Origin: Cystobasidiopsis lactophilus
Taxonomy: Eukaryota; Basidiomycota; Agaricostilbomycetes; Agaricostilbales; Chionosphaeraceae
DNA: 64,000 bases
Direction of reading: 5' to 3'
Assembly (NCBI GenBank): GCA_001599975.1
Contig: BCIO01000001.1
Location: 3,324,293-3,388,292, forward strand
Positions 44,287 to 55,700 of this stretch are shown in pieces (position 1 is the first letter of the stretch; every line of letters starts with the position of its first letter). The position numbers and the translations under genes are program-made. Under the pieces are notes generated by a model. The model saw only the letters and a program-made list of their open reading frames with translations, was not told the DNA's origin and searched no databases.

Positions 44287-45707
44287 CTACCTCTTGCCTC
44301 CTCTGCCCCTTCCAGCACCACCTCGCTTGGAGCCTCCTCCTCGACCTTTGCCATCGCCGCCGGAGCCAACCAGCGCAGCCGATCCTTTGCCTTTGGAGAG
44401 GTGGCGAATCGCTTTTCTGGCATTGACGACGCCATCCGCGTCCGTGGCCTTCTTCTTGCTTTCGCCGGACGAGGCCTTGGAGGAGGAGCCGGGCGCGGAG
44501 GAGCCGGAGATGGTCTTGAGCAGCTTCAAGGCCGACTCGCGCTCGTCCGAGGCGGCCAGCTCGTTGGACGGGAACTTGCGCTTGACCCCTCGGTGGCCTT
44601 GCTTCCCAATGACCTGTGCAATACGAGTACCAGCAGTATCTCAGCAAAGTAGGAGAGATATGGGGAACGGCTCAAATGCACCTTTTCTTCTTTATCCAGC
44701 ACTTTGTCAAACTTGCCCAGCGACGCCGTTGAAGTGCGAGTGGCTTTGAGCAAGCGCTCCAGATCAGACTTCTTGCCGGATCCCGCTTGTGGGCCAGGTT
44801 TGGCGGTGGTGGGCGGAGCGGAGGAGGTGGATTCCAAAGCGGCCAACCCGGCTGGGATGGCGGACCTGGCTGGGGTCTTCTTGGAGGACGAGCCGGAGTG
44901 CAGGGAAGAAGCCACGGCTCGCTCTTGGTTCTTGAGCCGCTGGGACTCGTTCTTGAGCTTCCGGGCCTTGCGCTCGTCCTTTGCCGCCTTGACCGGGTCG
45001 AACGATGGGTCTGTTCAGTGAAGAACCGAAATGAGTGCTTGTCCAGCACTAAAGAAGGCAGCCTAACGAACCTTTGGAAGCGGACACCTCGTGGATCCAC
45101 TGCTCCTCGCCCTCCTTGTTCTTGCCCTTGTAGCCCCAGCGGGGGACCCAGTCCTGCTTCTCCTCGTCCCACACCATCCGGTCCCGCTTTGGCTTGGGCG
45201 CGATGCCCTTGGTCTTGGCGAACTTCTCCCACTTGGTCTCCGGCTTGGGTTTGGGCAAGGGTTTTTCTCGCGGCAGGAGCGTCGTCGGCTGGCTGGGCAG
45301 CGAGGCTAAGACGCCGGCGTTGGGCGCGACGGTGAATGGCTGGGCGAAGATGGAGTTGAGCAAGAGCTGCAGGCCATTGCGAGCGGTTGAAGCCAACGTC
45401 CCTTCCAAGTCGTCCCTTTCAAACACCGCAAATTTTAGTATTGGCGTCTCCCGCCTTGCTCCTCCAGGCTCAAGGCCACTCACTTGTACTCTTGCAATGG
45501 CAAATCATTGGGATCAAACACAGCTAACAAAGCCAAGTCCAAGCTGGCGTCCAGCGAGCCATTCAGCTCGACTTCGATGCTTCGCCCTCTGTTCGCCGAC
45601 AACTCAGACAAGGCCAAAGGTCAAATGTAAGGAACGGCAAACTGTTTAAGCTTCTGCTGCGCTGCCAACAACGCATTCGCATCCAACGGGGCAGCCTCCA
45701 AGCTCAT
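44287..45707 (-). CDS. RRS1: Ribosome biogenesis regulator RRS1
   Basis: Nuclear 60S assembly factor that, with Rpf2, brings the 5S RNP into pre-ribosomes. It starts MSLEAAPLDANALLAAQQKL, then over an intron GRSIEVELNGSLDASLDLAL and DPNDLPLQEYK. The signature block is TLLPREKPLPKPKPETKWEK and FAKTKGIAPKPKRDRMVWDE. DWVPRWGYKGKNKEGEEQWI and FDPVKAAKDERKARKLKN follow, then IGKQGHRGVKRKFPSNELAA. The extreme C-terminus is a Gly/Arg/Lys tail (GGDGKGRGGGSKRGGAGRGR) of RGG type. Five or so exons. Its start is 53 bp downstream of the SPB4 stop, so the two are tightly packed on one strand. Confidence 0.93.
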
Positions 45708-45760
45708 CCTAATAAAATTTGCAGAGAGCGGAAGGTGGGTGCGGAAGAAGAGCGTCTCGT

Positions 45761-47977
45761 CTACAAATCCTCAAATGAGCCCTGCACCACCGCAGCTGGT
45801 TCGACCGCCTTCCGCCTCTTCTTAAACTCCCGCTCGTCCTGCTCCATCTCCTCCTCCTCTTCGCCAGCCGAGTCCTCGTCGGAGGAGGAAGCGGGCAAAG
45901 CGGTCCCCCTCGCCAGCCGCTTCTCCCGCTTGGTCAGCTTGATCGCCTTCTTCTCCTTCTTGGAAGACCACGCCTCGGTCGTCTTGGGCCGCCGCCGCTT
46001 CTCCTTCTTGGACGTCGACGCCGCCGCTGACGAGAGCCGCTTCTCCTCCCGAGCTGGGTCTTGAAAGCCATAATTGTCCCACTGTGCGATGCAGCGAAGG
46101 CTGGTATCAGAATCTGTGACTTTACTGATGTAGTAGAGCTCCCAGAACGCACATCAACTTCAGCATCTTGCCACTCCGTCAAATCCGCGCCCTTGAGCTC
46201 GGGCATCTTGGGCAGCCTCAACAACCCAAAGGTCTTGGCCAGCCCGACCAGGTCGAGGTCCTTAAGGCGGAAAATGAACGAGGCCTCGTGCTTGGTGTAG
46301 GCCCGCACGGCCGAGACGAAGGCTTTGGCCCCTTTCTCCTCCAGATCTCGGTCGGTCAGGACCAGCGAGCGCAGGGTGGCAAACAGGTCGGCCAATTTGC
46401 TGGTGGATTTGGGAGCTGGGAGAGATTGGAGAGGGATCTTGCGCAGCTTGAGAAAGTCTGTGGCAGGACACAATGAACTGGCGTCAGCCTCAAGGAGCAG
46501 ATTTAGTAATGGGCAATCCACGCACCGACGTAGTCCTCTTCCCGGCCTTTCAGCAGCAAAACGATTGCTCGGCCCATCTTGCCCGCTCTGGCAGTTCGAC
46601 CGCACCGGTGCGCGAACACCTTTGGGTCTTGGGGCGGGTCCACCTGGATCACGCAGTCCACATCCGGCACGTCCAGCCCTCTGGCCGCCACGTCGGTGCA
46701 CAGCAAGACGCTCGGCTTCACATCCGGCGCAGAGGTGAAGGCGGAATAAGTCGCGCTCCGCCGGGCCGGGGGTTGTTGGCCGTGCAGCGAGTGCAGGACG
46801 TAGGCGGACGACAGGCGGGGNAAGAGGGAGAGCAGCTTGAAGAAGTAGTCCACCGCTGCGCAGGTCGAGAAGTAGACGATGAACTTGCGTGACCCGCTGG
46901 CGGACTCTTGGTCGAGCAGGTCGAGCAGGGTCAGCGTCTTGTCGGCCGCAGAGCACACCGTGTGGTAATTTTCAAGCCTGTGAGGGCAAATGAAGAGTAA
47001 GCCTTGTCGGAGACATGGCTTAAGGGAGGCATCCACTCACGCTAGAGGCATCCGCACTTCTTGCTTGGTCAAAGCAGCCGCCACTTTGACCACCACTCGC
47101 ACCGGGTTTCGCAGCCCAATGCGCACAATCTCGGACAGTGCATCGGTCATGGTGGCGCTGAACAAGCCTGTGCGCCGTTGCTTGGGCAGGTTGAGTAGCA
47201 GGCGGGTCAAGCAAGTCGCAAAGCCGAGGTCCAGCAGCCGGTCCGCCTCGTCCAGGACCACCATTTCCAGCTGTTTCACATCGGCCACCACCACACCTGT
47301 CCCGCTTCGCTTCTTGGAGGAAGGCGGAGCGATGGAGGAGGAGCCCAGCAGGAATTCCTCCAGCCGCCCTGGAGTTCCAATTAGGATGGAAGCCCCATTC
47401 TCCAAGTAGGCGGCGTTGTCCTCCTTGACGGTCGTGGAGCCACCTATCAAGAGAAGAGGCGGGCTAAGAGGCGGTCGGGTGGAGGTAGAGGGTTGTATGG
47501 CTAGCAGGCTCTCGACGACTTTGTGAACTTGAATGGCGAGCTCTCTGACCTTCCTGATCAAAAAAGGCCAATTTAGAAGAACCAAACTAGCCGCTCACCT
47601 TGTAGGGACCAGAACGATAGCCCCAATTTGGCCTTTGCTCAACGGGACTTCTCGCCGCAAAAGTTTCTCAATCATGGGCAGGGCGTAAGCCAGCGTCTTG
47701 CCTGACCCTGTGACGGCCTGGCTTGCCAGCTCAGCCATCTGGAAACACCTTGAAGAGCAAAGAAGGGTCATTACCTCGACGACAACATCCTTGCTTTGCA
47801 AGAACAGCGGGATGGTGCTCGCTTGCACCGGGGTCATGCGCTCGAAGCCCATTGAAGCGAGGGTTTCCAGCCTGCGAAATGGGCTCAAAATATTGCTCTC
47901 GTGAAATCAGAGAGGGAAGCAGCGCACAGAAAGCTGGTCAAAGGCGGATTCAGCTCATCAAAGCGAAGCAGCTGCAT
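45761..47977 (-). CDS. SPB4: DEAD-box RNA helicase SPB4 (DDX55)
   Basis: Nucleolar RNA helicase for late 27S pre-rRNA processing and 60S assembly. Exon 1 ([16 protein letters not shown]) joins over a GTGCGC intron to [20 protein letters not shown]. Motifs are [14 protein letters not shown] (I), VPTR (Ia), GTPGR (Ib), [13 protein letters not shown] (II), LFSATMT (III), [15 protein letters not shown] (IV), [14 protein letters not shown] (V) and [10 protein letters not shown] (VI). The C-terminal extension has [20 protein letters not shown] and [12 protein letters not shown], typical of Spb4, then a Lys/Glu tail ending GSFEDL. The assembly carries one undetermined base at 46821, inside motif IV's exon. 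Confidence 0.95.
46821..46821. other. Undetermined base (N)
   Basis: The only ambiguous base in the window, in the SPB4 coding sequence shortly after FKLLSL. It lies in a G-rich run, so the local length may also be uncertain, although the frame continues correctly on both sides. Confidence 0.95.
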
Positions 47978-48227
47978 TTTTTTGGAGGTGCAAGGGCAAG
48001 AGGCGCGAAAGTCGTTTCCCTTCTGGCTATCGAACGTACGAGGTTGTCTAGATCAATGTGGTGTAAGTTGGGACGACTCAGACTCAATTGCCAATGAGGT
48101 GGCGATGAACACGGGGGACAGGTGGCAGGAAGATCTTTTGCCACCGAGCTCTCTTTGGCACCAAAAGCCCAATAGGGGCAGCTCACAATACATCGTCAAG
48201 TACTGGGAGGCCGAGTGATATATACAA

Positions 48228-49271
48228 TCAGTGAAGTGCGAATTCGGGAATAGATGGTTCGCTGAGCAATGCGGTATAGGCAAATACGGCGGCAATAAGC
48301 GCGGCACAAGAGAGAAGCAGACTGTGAAGCAGAGATTGCTGTGAGTAGGATATAGAGCGGAAAGTGGCAGGCAGGACGACCGACCTAATAACGGAGGCTC
48401 TCAAAGTGAACTCGTACTCCAAGTCCTCGGAGTCCAAGCTGAGGTGCCAGACCCTTGGGAAGAGTTGGAGTATGCGGGTGAAGTGGGAGTAGACGGAGGA
48501 GTAAGCGTTGAAGGCGGAGTGGAGGTCGAAGGAGAGATCGGCGGCAGGAAGTTGACCTCGACATCGTCCTTGCAGTCCTCCAAGGCGTCGATCATCTCGA
48601 GCCAGAACTCGGCCGCGAGGTTTTCGAGCTGATAGCGATACTGTTTATTGTGCTGGACGCCATACTGGGCGATGAGGTTTTGGATTGGCTGACTGGCGCT
48701 TGCCTGTGAGGCCAAAATGTGAGCCGAAGCTCGACCGCACAGCGAGCAAAGAGCAAAACGCACCCTCTTGTAGTCGGCGCAAATCCAGGCATGCCAGTCG
48801 GGTACGGCGCAGAGTAGAGCTTGGAACGCCTTCGCTCCATTGGGGTAGGCCACCGAGCGGTCGCAAAGGTGGACCAGGGCGCAGAACGCAACGAAGCGGT
48901 CTGTCATGTTGGGGCCGCTGGTGGCCGCGATGTGGGCGGCTAGAACACCCCCCATGATTTGGCAGTGGCTGTATTCGGGCTAGTCAGCTGGGTAGTTCAA
49001 AGGTCAGCTCGGGTAGAGGGCCTAACGTGTAGCGCTCGCTCGCTGGCAATGTCTGCAGCCCAAGGGCGTCGCGGTATCGGATGAGCAGGCCAGCGACCGC
49101 CTCGTTGTGTAGAGGAAGCTTGGGCACTCGGTGGCTGCTCTTGGGCGGCGGCGGCCTCTGGTAGATTTTGGGGTCGAGGGCGCCTAGATCTGGGCCAGAG
49201 ACCGTGTAGGAGGCAAGACGGCCGCCTTTGTTGCTTGGTAGGAGCTTGATGTCCACCATTGGCAGCTCCAT
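48228..49271 (-). CDS. Unknown-family protein, module B paralogue, with frame break
   Basis: Paralogue of the gene at 3992-4952. Exons 49027-49271 and 48764-48968 and a third from 48703 keep the same two intron positions and phases. The product starts MELPMVDIKLLPSNKGG, with PPPP, HNEAVAGLLIRYRDALGLQT, TSGPNM and FWLEMIDALEDCK. Past about 48545 the frame continued to a stop at 48401 is Ser/Thr/Pro-rich with poor third-position GC. The adjacent frame is GC3-rich and reads FNAYSSVYSHFTRILQLFPR and LDSEDLEYEFTL, which aligns with the other copy's WDSEGRVFAL. That frame ends at 48228. So there is a one-base slip near 48536-48546: a sequencing error or real decay. Function unknown. Confidence 0.6.
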
Positions 49272-50990
49272 TTTGTACAAGGTGGAGTGAACAATAGGCA
49301 CAAGTGTCGGTGACCAAAGCGGTGGCGGAGCAGAAGCTTGGCCACCGTTTGGGTCAGTGAGGCTTCCCCTTCGACGACGGCATTCGTGGTATTCGACTCG
49401 GGCTCTGCCACCGTGGTCTGAGAGGTGTCAGGCTTGAGAGAGGGCCGCCAGTTTGCCAGAGCGCCATGCCATCTTGACGAAAGCGGACTGTCGTCTTCGC
49501 CAGTTGGCTTTCTTGCTCTCGATTCACGACCAGACACGTCAAGCAGATCAATGGACCAAATCGAGTTTGCCTTCAAAGGACGCAGCTAGATGTCTTTGTC
49601 TTGCTGCCATCGTGGCCATAGCGCGCAAAGGCGGTCATTCGAAGCTGGAGCGCTGTCCTCGACACTTCAAAGTGACTGTTGGATTCCGGCAAACGGGTGT
49701 CTGTTTGGTGCTGTGCTTCACGGGTTGTGACTGTGCGTGTCTATTGAAGTGCTTGGAGAGGTCTGGGCTTGACGCTTGAAGGCCCAGAGATGTCCACGAC
49801 AGAACAGAGCAAGGCGGAAAGAGCAGCAGGTCTTGACCTTCGTGGCTTTGTCGGCAAGCATTGTCGGCCATCTTCATCTTGCTCGGTCTGATGCGTCGTT
49901 TGGGTGGCAAGGAGTGACTTGCCTCACTTGAAAGGTCGTCCGCCACCGACCACCTAAGCTTGATTGACCTTCAAATATCGTCGGATACATTGGGCTGCCT
50001 TGACCAGACTTAAAGACAAGGGGATTGCGAAATTTTGATTGGACCACTCGCCACCTTCCCCGATGCTTCTGTGCCACCTCGAATCCGAGCGCTGACCTGA
50101 CATCCTGCCACGCAGTTCTCCGAGCACGGCCAAGCGCAAAAGAGACAGTCCCGAGCACCGAACGCACGCCGAGCCAACATTGAAGCCATCGTGTCGCCAA
50201 ATCGACGCATTCACATCGATCAATCAAGCGAACACAGGTCAATGGGGCGCAACCCAACTCGGAGGGCACCGTCTGTCCATATTCCGAACCACATTGGAGA
50301 TATAGGCGCGTGTGGCTGTGGTCCTTTGCAAAAGCGCATCTTGGATCGAGTCGAGCTCGCAAGAACCGAGTCGAGGAGGCGGATCCCATGGAAACCGCGC
50401 CGCGACCTTATAGAGCATATCCATTCTCTGGCTGTCGTCCTGGGCTATAGATGGGCGACCTCAGTAAACGGCCTTGTCGACGAGCAGGACTAAGAGGCTG
50501 CAACGAAGCCTTAGCCAGCAAGCCAGTCATTGCCACTCCCAACGGGAATAACACATTCGTCAACAACGAGCCAGTGGCCTCATCAATCTCTCTTGTCAAT
50601 AAAATGGCGCAACAAGGTACCCTCGAGTCTATGAGACTTCCCTCCACCAGCCAAGGTCCGCAACCGCCTTGGCCCCCTCAGCCGTGCAGCCGCCGGTTCT
50701 CTGCCCTACCCTACCACAAACACTTCGTCAGAAAAGTATGACGCGGAAAGCCGGCAGGCTCAACGAGGTTCGATCGCCAAGCTCTGGCTTTCCAACAAGT
50801 GAGAGTTTCGCCACCTGCTCTTGACTAGAGGATGCCGGACCCGTTGGTCATTGACCGAAGGGCAGACGAGCCTTCTAAGCAAACCGTTATAACCGGGTCA
50901 CCGATCTAACTTAAGCCAGAACGGTTTGGGCATTTCACATGCAAACTTTCGAGCGTTCGGACGGCTTTTGTCTCTAATGACAAATTAGCT
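49272..50990 (-). repeat. Duplicated 5' module, copy B (inverted partner of 2290-3991)
   Basis: Reverse-orientation counterpart of copy A, lying directly upstream of the module B gene just as copy A does for its own gene. The block 49862-49982 is identical to 3296-3416 over 121 bases. Flanking sequence is about 94% identical and the outer parts carry several indels. Its outer edge lies about 60 bp from the NDUFAF7 stop; copy A's outer edge lies downstream of HSP10. No terminal inverted repeats or target duplication were found. Confidence 0.8.
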
Positions 50991-51046
50991 CTACCGGCCG
51001 TTTCGTTGAACAGGCCCACAGAGTGGCAAAATGGCGTTGCTTGTAG

Positions 51047-52673
51047 TCATTTCAAAGCGAAAGGGAAAGGGTTGGCGCCACATAGCTTGGGCAAGATGCC
51101 CATGAACTTGTACTGCTGGCCCATCCCAGTCAGATCCACCAGCCGGTCGGTGGCCTTGACGATCTCTTGCTTTCTGGCTTCGGTCGTGGCGTTCTTGAGG
51201 AGCTCCTGGACTCGGACTTCTAGCCCCATGGAGTGAAGGAACTCTCGTTGACTGATGGGGCCAAGTGCTTGAGCTGACGGCCCATTGTTAGTCTACGAGA
51301 CTTGCTGAAGCAATATCAAAGCGTGCGTCGTACCTTCAGGTTCGACGGCCTCTCTGAGCCAGTCGAAGTCGACGTTGGCAGTCAGATCAACATGACCAGG
51401 GTCGAGGAGTGGGTCGGTGATTTGATGATTTCGAAAGCCCTAGATGAGGTGGCCATGAGATTCGCTGAGGTTAACGATGAGGCAAAGCGCAATCAACGCA
51501 CCCTGAAGGACCTAGAGAAAAATCGCGCGTCTCCGTAGTCGGCCACCAGGCCAGCTCCGCCTTTAGGCGATCCGGAAATGAGCTTGGCCAAGCCCGAAGC
51601 GATGCTGAACGCATCCGGACAGATCTCCACCCTTGTGCCGACCGACAATGTTTTGAGCACCTCTCGCTGTGCATAGAGGAGCGACATGGCGGTTTGGGAG
51701 CGGGAGATAGTAAGCCGAAGCTTTGGTAGCGGCCTGCTCTCCTGTTCAGCATGCAACCGAAGCAAACTGAAAGGGAGAGACCAACGTGGAAGATACAATG
51801 TTCGACGGGAGGGCTTCATCGACCATGACCTCTCGCCATCCTTCTTCGCGTTTCTGTGAATTTGGCGGGCCAGGTATTCAATATAACAAATTCAGTGCTA
51901 AAGGATCAAGTCCATGCACCTCGACCATGCAAATCGGCAGAGCGTCGAAAAACTCATGCGCGACCACCATCACAAATGCATCCGGCTCGGCTGTGATTTG
52001 TACAAACTCGCGAGTCAGACAACGCGCCAGTGGCAAATGTAACACCCGACTCACCTTGTAAGTGGTCTAATGAGGGCAACCACCGCTTCGCCACCGAATA
52101 CTCCTTGAGCTTGGCAGCTTGCAAGTCTTTTAGAAAGGCCGAGCTCTCGACCAAGTCCACCGACGTCAGTGTGTTAGAAAAAGCCTTGATTCGGTTGAAC
52201 GTCTGCGGTGAAAATGCAAAAGGGAATGAGCTGACAATCACAGCAAGAGAGAGCAATCGACTCACGCGCAGAACGTCGTCCATCAACGTCCCTTTGCCAG
52301 GACCCAGCTCGACAATCCGAGTCTTAGAAGGCATACCCTGAGCCTGCCACTGGCTGATGAACCAAATCGCTATCAACTGAACGAGTTCAACTCCACATTT
52401 CAGTACGCTGCTCCGAAAAAGTCGTCTTGCCGACGACTGAGCAAGGCAAGGCGTCTCCTCACCTCTCCAAATACTTGAGAAATCTCTGGACTGGTAATAA
52501 AATCGCCCTTCTTGCCCAATATAGTCGAATCCGCCGACCGAGACCGTGCATAATAGCCCAAAGTTGGGTGTGAGAGGCAGAGTTGCATGTACCGGGGCAA
52601 GGGCATGGGACCATGAGCCTGGATGGAGCTTTGGATGATCTTCAAGAGCTCATTGGGCACTTTGGAGGCCATC
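51047..52673 (-). CDS. NDUFAF7: Complex I assembly arginine methyltransferase NDUFAF7
   Basis: Mitochondrial methyltransferase of the MidA/DUF185 family that dimethylates an arginine of the 49-kDa complex I subunit during assembly. It starts MASKVPNELLKIIQSSIQAH, then MPLPRYMQLCLSHPTLGYYA and the motif GKKGDFITSPEISQVFGE. Next are the SAM-binding TRIVELGPGKGTLMDDVLR, FVMVVAHEFFDALPICMVEV and, near the end, QREFLHSMGLEVRVQELLK. It ends MGILPKLCGANPFPFALK. About six exons. Its start codon is only 62 bp from that of SEC8, so the two share one promoter. A presequence is not obvious at this start. Confidence 0.93.
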
Positions 52674-52735
52674 GTGACGCGAGAGCCTTCGCTGCACCGG
52701 GTCAAGCAATGATTTGTTGACGCCGAACGACCTTG

Positions 52736-55700
52736 ATGGATGGCTTCCGCTCGCCCTGGGACCAGCCTCCGCAGCAGTCTTCCTCCAGCCGAATCGAGCC
52801 TCTAAGAGTGAACAGTCGACGGCCAAAGCAGACGTTCGTCAATGGCTTCCCTTCGCCCGCTCCTCAGGCGCCAACCCCCTCCCGCCCTCAGCGCTCGCAC
52901 AAGAGGCCGCCGTCCGTGTCCAGCTCGGTTGGCTCGCCTGACCCCAGCAATAACTACAGCCCAGACACGGTGCACAGCAGCCCGAATCAAAAGCTGAGGC
53001 AGGCTGTGGGCGGAGGAGGTGGGTTTGGCGGTGACCAGAGGCCCGGGTCGGCGCTCTCGTTTGCGTCCATCTCGTCCGACGAGTCGCTGCACAACGAGTA
53101 TGCGTCGCGAGGAGGAGGAGGCAGAGGGTCGTCGTCAAGGCAACAGCAGCACAGGCGGCGACCGACTGTGGACGACTTCGAGGCCGAGCTGGCCAGCAAC
53201 TCGCCCGACTCGCAGCACGTCCCAAAGGCCATGAACTCGGTGCTCAGCGCGTTCAACGATGCTGGACAGCGCTCGCGCTCCCGGTCCATCGCCAACCAAG
53301 GCGGCCAGGCTCCCCCGTCGTCAAGCAGGCAGCAACCCGTCCGCCCGCCCTCGAGGACCCGGCGCGGCGGCGTGGGAGAGCAGGGCGAGAGCTCGCGGAT
53401 GAAGCCTTTGCGCAAGGACTTTCCCTCGACGCCGGCCTTCAAGGCGATTGAGCGCGTGCTCAACACCATTGAGCAAGACTGGCCCATCCTCCTGCCGCAA
53501 GAGGACGTCGACAATCCGGGCAAGATCTTGGATTTCAGCCCCGTCAACCTCGCCCTGGCGCTTCTAGAAGACCCAAACGATCCTTCGGACCGCGGGCGGA
53601 TGCAGTCCAGGCTCAGGGAGTTCGTCAGGCTCAAGGACGAGCTCTCGGCCGCCGTCAAGTCGCACATCCAGCTCCACTACCGCGCCTTTGACGCCTCTGT
53701 TTCGGCATACAACTCCACCGTGGCCAACTTGGGCTCGGCGCAGAAGGAGGTGGTGGAACTGCGGAACCGGTTGGGCTCAGTGAGGGAGATCTTGAGCACC
53801 AAGCGGTCGGAGCTGGTCAGCATGGTGGCACGGCGAGACGAGCTGTCCGAGATGTCGAAGATTCTTGACACCATGTGCGTCTCTATGGTCCTTTTTCTCT
53901 CGTTGCCACTTGAGACTTAGCACTGACCTTTGGCTGCACAGTGATCATTTGAAGGACGTGCCAGACACACTGGAAAGCATGCTCTCTGAAAAGCGTTTTC
54001 TGTCCGCCGTCGTCCTTCTAACGAGGTCCATCAAGACCATCAACAAGCCAGAAATGCTTGAAATCGGTGGCATCGCAGATTTGAGAACCTACCTCCAATC
54101 ACAGGAGCAGGTGCGAGCTGACCTTTTTGCTATTGACGGTCTCTCAATGCTAAACCTGAGTTTGAAAGGCGATTTTCGATATCCTGGTTGAAGAGCTGCA
54201 CAACCACCTCTACCTCAAGTCCTACTACTCCGAATCGAGGTGGAAGCCCTATTCCAAGGGGCAAACCAATCGTGCGTGTCTTTGTTGCCATACATCCATG
54301 GGAGATTGGTCTAAGCGAATGGGCCCGCAGTACCGGTCATTGAAGCGGCAGAAGAGGATCTCTCCCATATCGGTCCTGGCCGCTCTCCACTTCTTTCCCT
54401 GTCGACAAACAAGAAGACGTCCCAGCTCAATGCCTTTCTTCACACTCTTGCTGTCAAGCCGTCCACCGATCCGCTTCTGCACGAGCCGGCTTCTTTGGAC
54501 GAGTCGACGTCGAGGCCACCTTTGCCTGAGGAACCGGGTTCGCCAGTCGTTGCTACACTGCCCGTGCCGCCTTCGCCCATGCTGAACGGCCCATCATCGA
54601 TCGCTCAGCCGGCGATCAAGGCCAACCCGGAACTCGACCCCTTCACCTACATCGAGACGCTTTTCGAGAGTCTGGCGGTGCTGGGCAAGACTTCAGAAGG
54701 GCTTGATTTGATTGGACAACGACTGCCCTTGGAGATCTACAATCTGGTCGAAGGGACTGTGGACGAAGTTGAGGAGAGGTATGCCCCCTAGGCTTCATTT
54801 TCCAAGTTGGGCCTGACCAGGCGATTGACGCACAGAAACCCCTCGCCAAATTCCAGCCACAGCACCAAAACGCTTCATTATATGCACCACACGACACCAG
54901 CCGATTCTCTGGCGTCATTGGCGACGCTTTCCCTCACAGAAGGGCCGGACACCAACGAAGCCCATTTCACTCACCCCGCCACATTGCTCAAGCTTACCTC
55001 AGCGCAGACGCAAGCTCTACAAATATCAACAGAGATCCTCCGAGATCTGTTCTGGTCGCTCTACTCCAAGCTGGACGCCGTCATGCAGGGTTTCCGAGTG
55101 GCATACGAGGTGTCGGTTCGCATCAACGAGGTTTGTCTTGAACTCTAGACCGGAACAACGGCTCTCTGACAGCTTCATACAAACAGAGACGCAGCTTTCG
55201 AGACACCGCGGGCCGAGACACTGCCAACAACTTCCTATTCTCGCTGGTCGATATCTGGAAACCAATCCAAAGTGAAGTATGTAGCTCAACTCCACATGAG
55301 GGGCTAAATTCTTACCCACTCGATGTACAGGTCCGCGCGCTTCTCCACGAATACTTGTCGGAAGACGAGGACGCCATTGTGTCATCACGAAATCCCATCA
55401 CGTCCATCAACGAAGCTCTGAAGAACGGGCGGTCCACACGAGACTACAACAAAGCTTTGTTCCACTTTGGCGACAGCGACACCAAAGCCTCAGCCCGAAT
55501 CCTCAAGCCCTATGAGGACGAATTGAACAAGTCGCTGAAGACTTCCGTGCCCGGCCTGGTGCAGACTTCAGCTGTAGAAGCTTCCACCGCCTTGACTTCT
55601 ATGATCACGGCCGAAGAACGGTTTGGAGAAGATAGCTCTCGGTCGAAAGGCATCCACCGCATGCTGGTCTCGCCGGATCCTTTTCACGTCTCCGTTCTTT

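Noticed and set aside
45934-46956. 340-codon minus-strand frame
   Set aside because: Mostly a shifted-frame shadow of SPB4. The helicase motifs lie in the other frame and the undetermined base falls within it.
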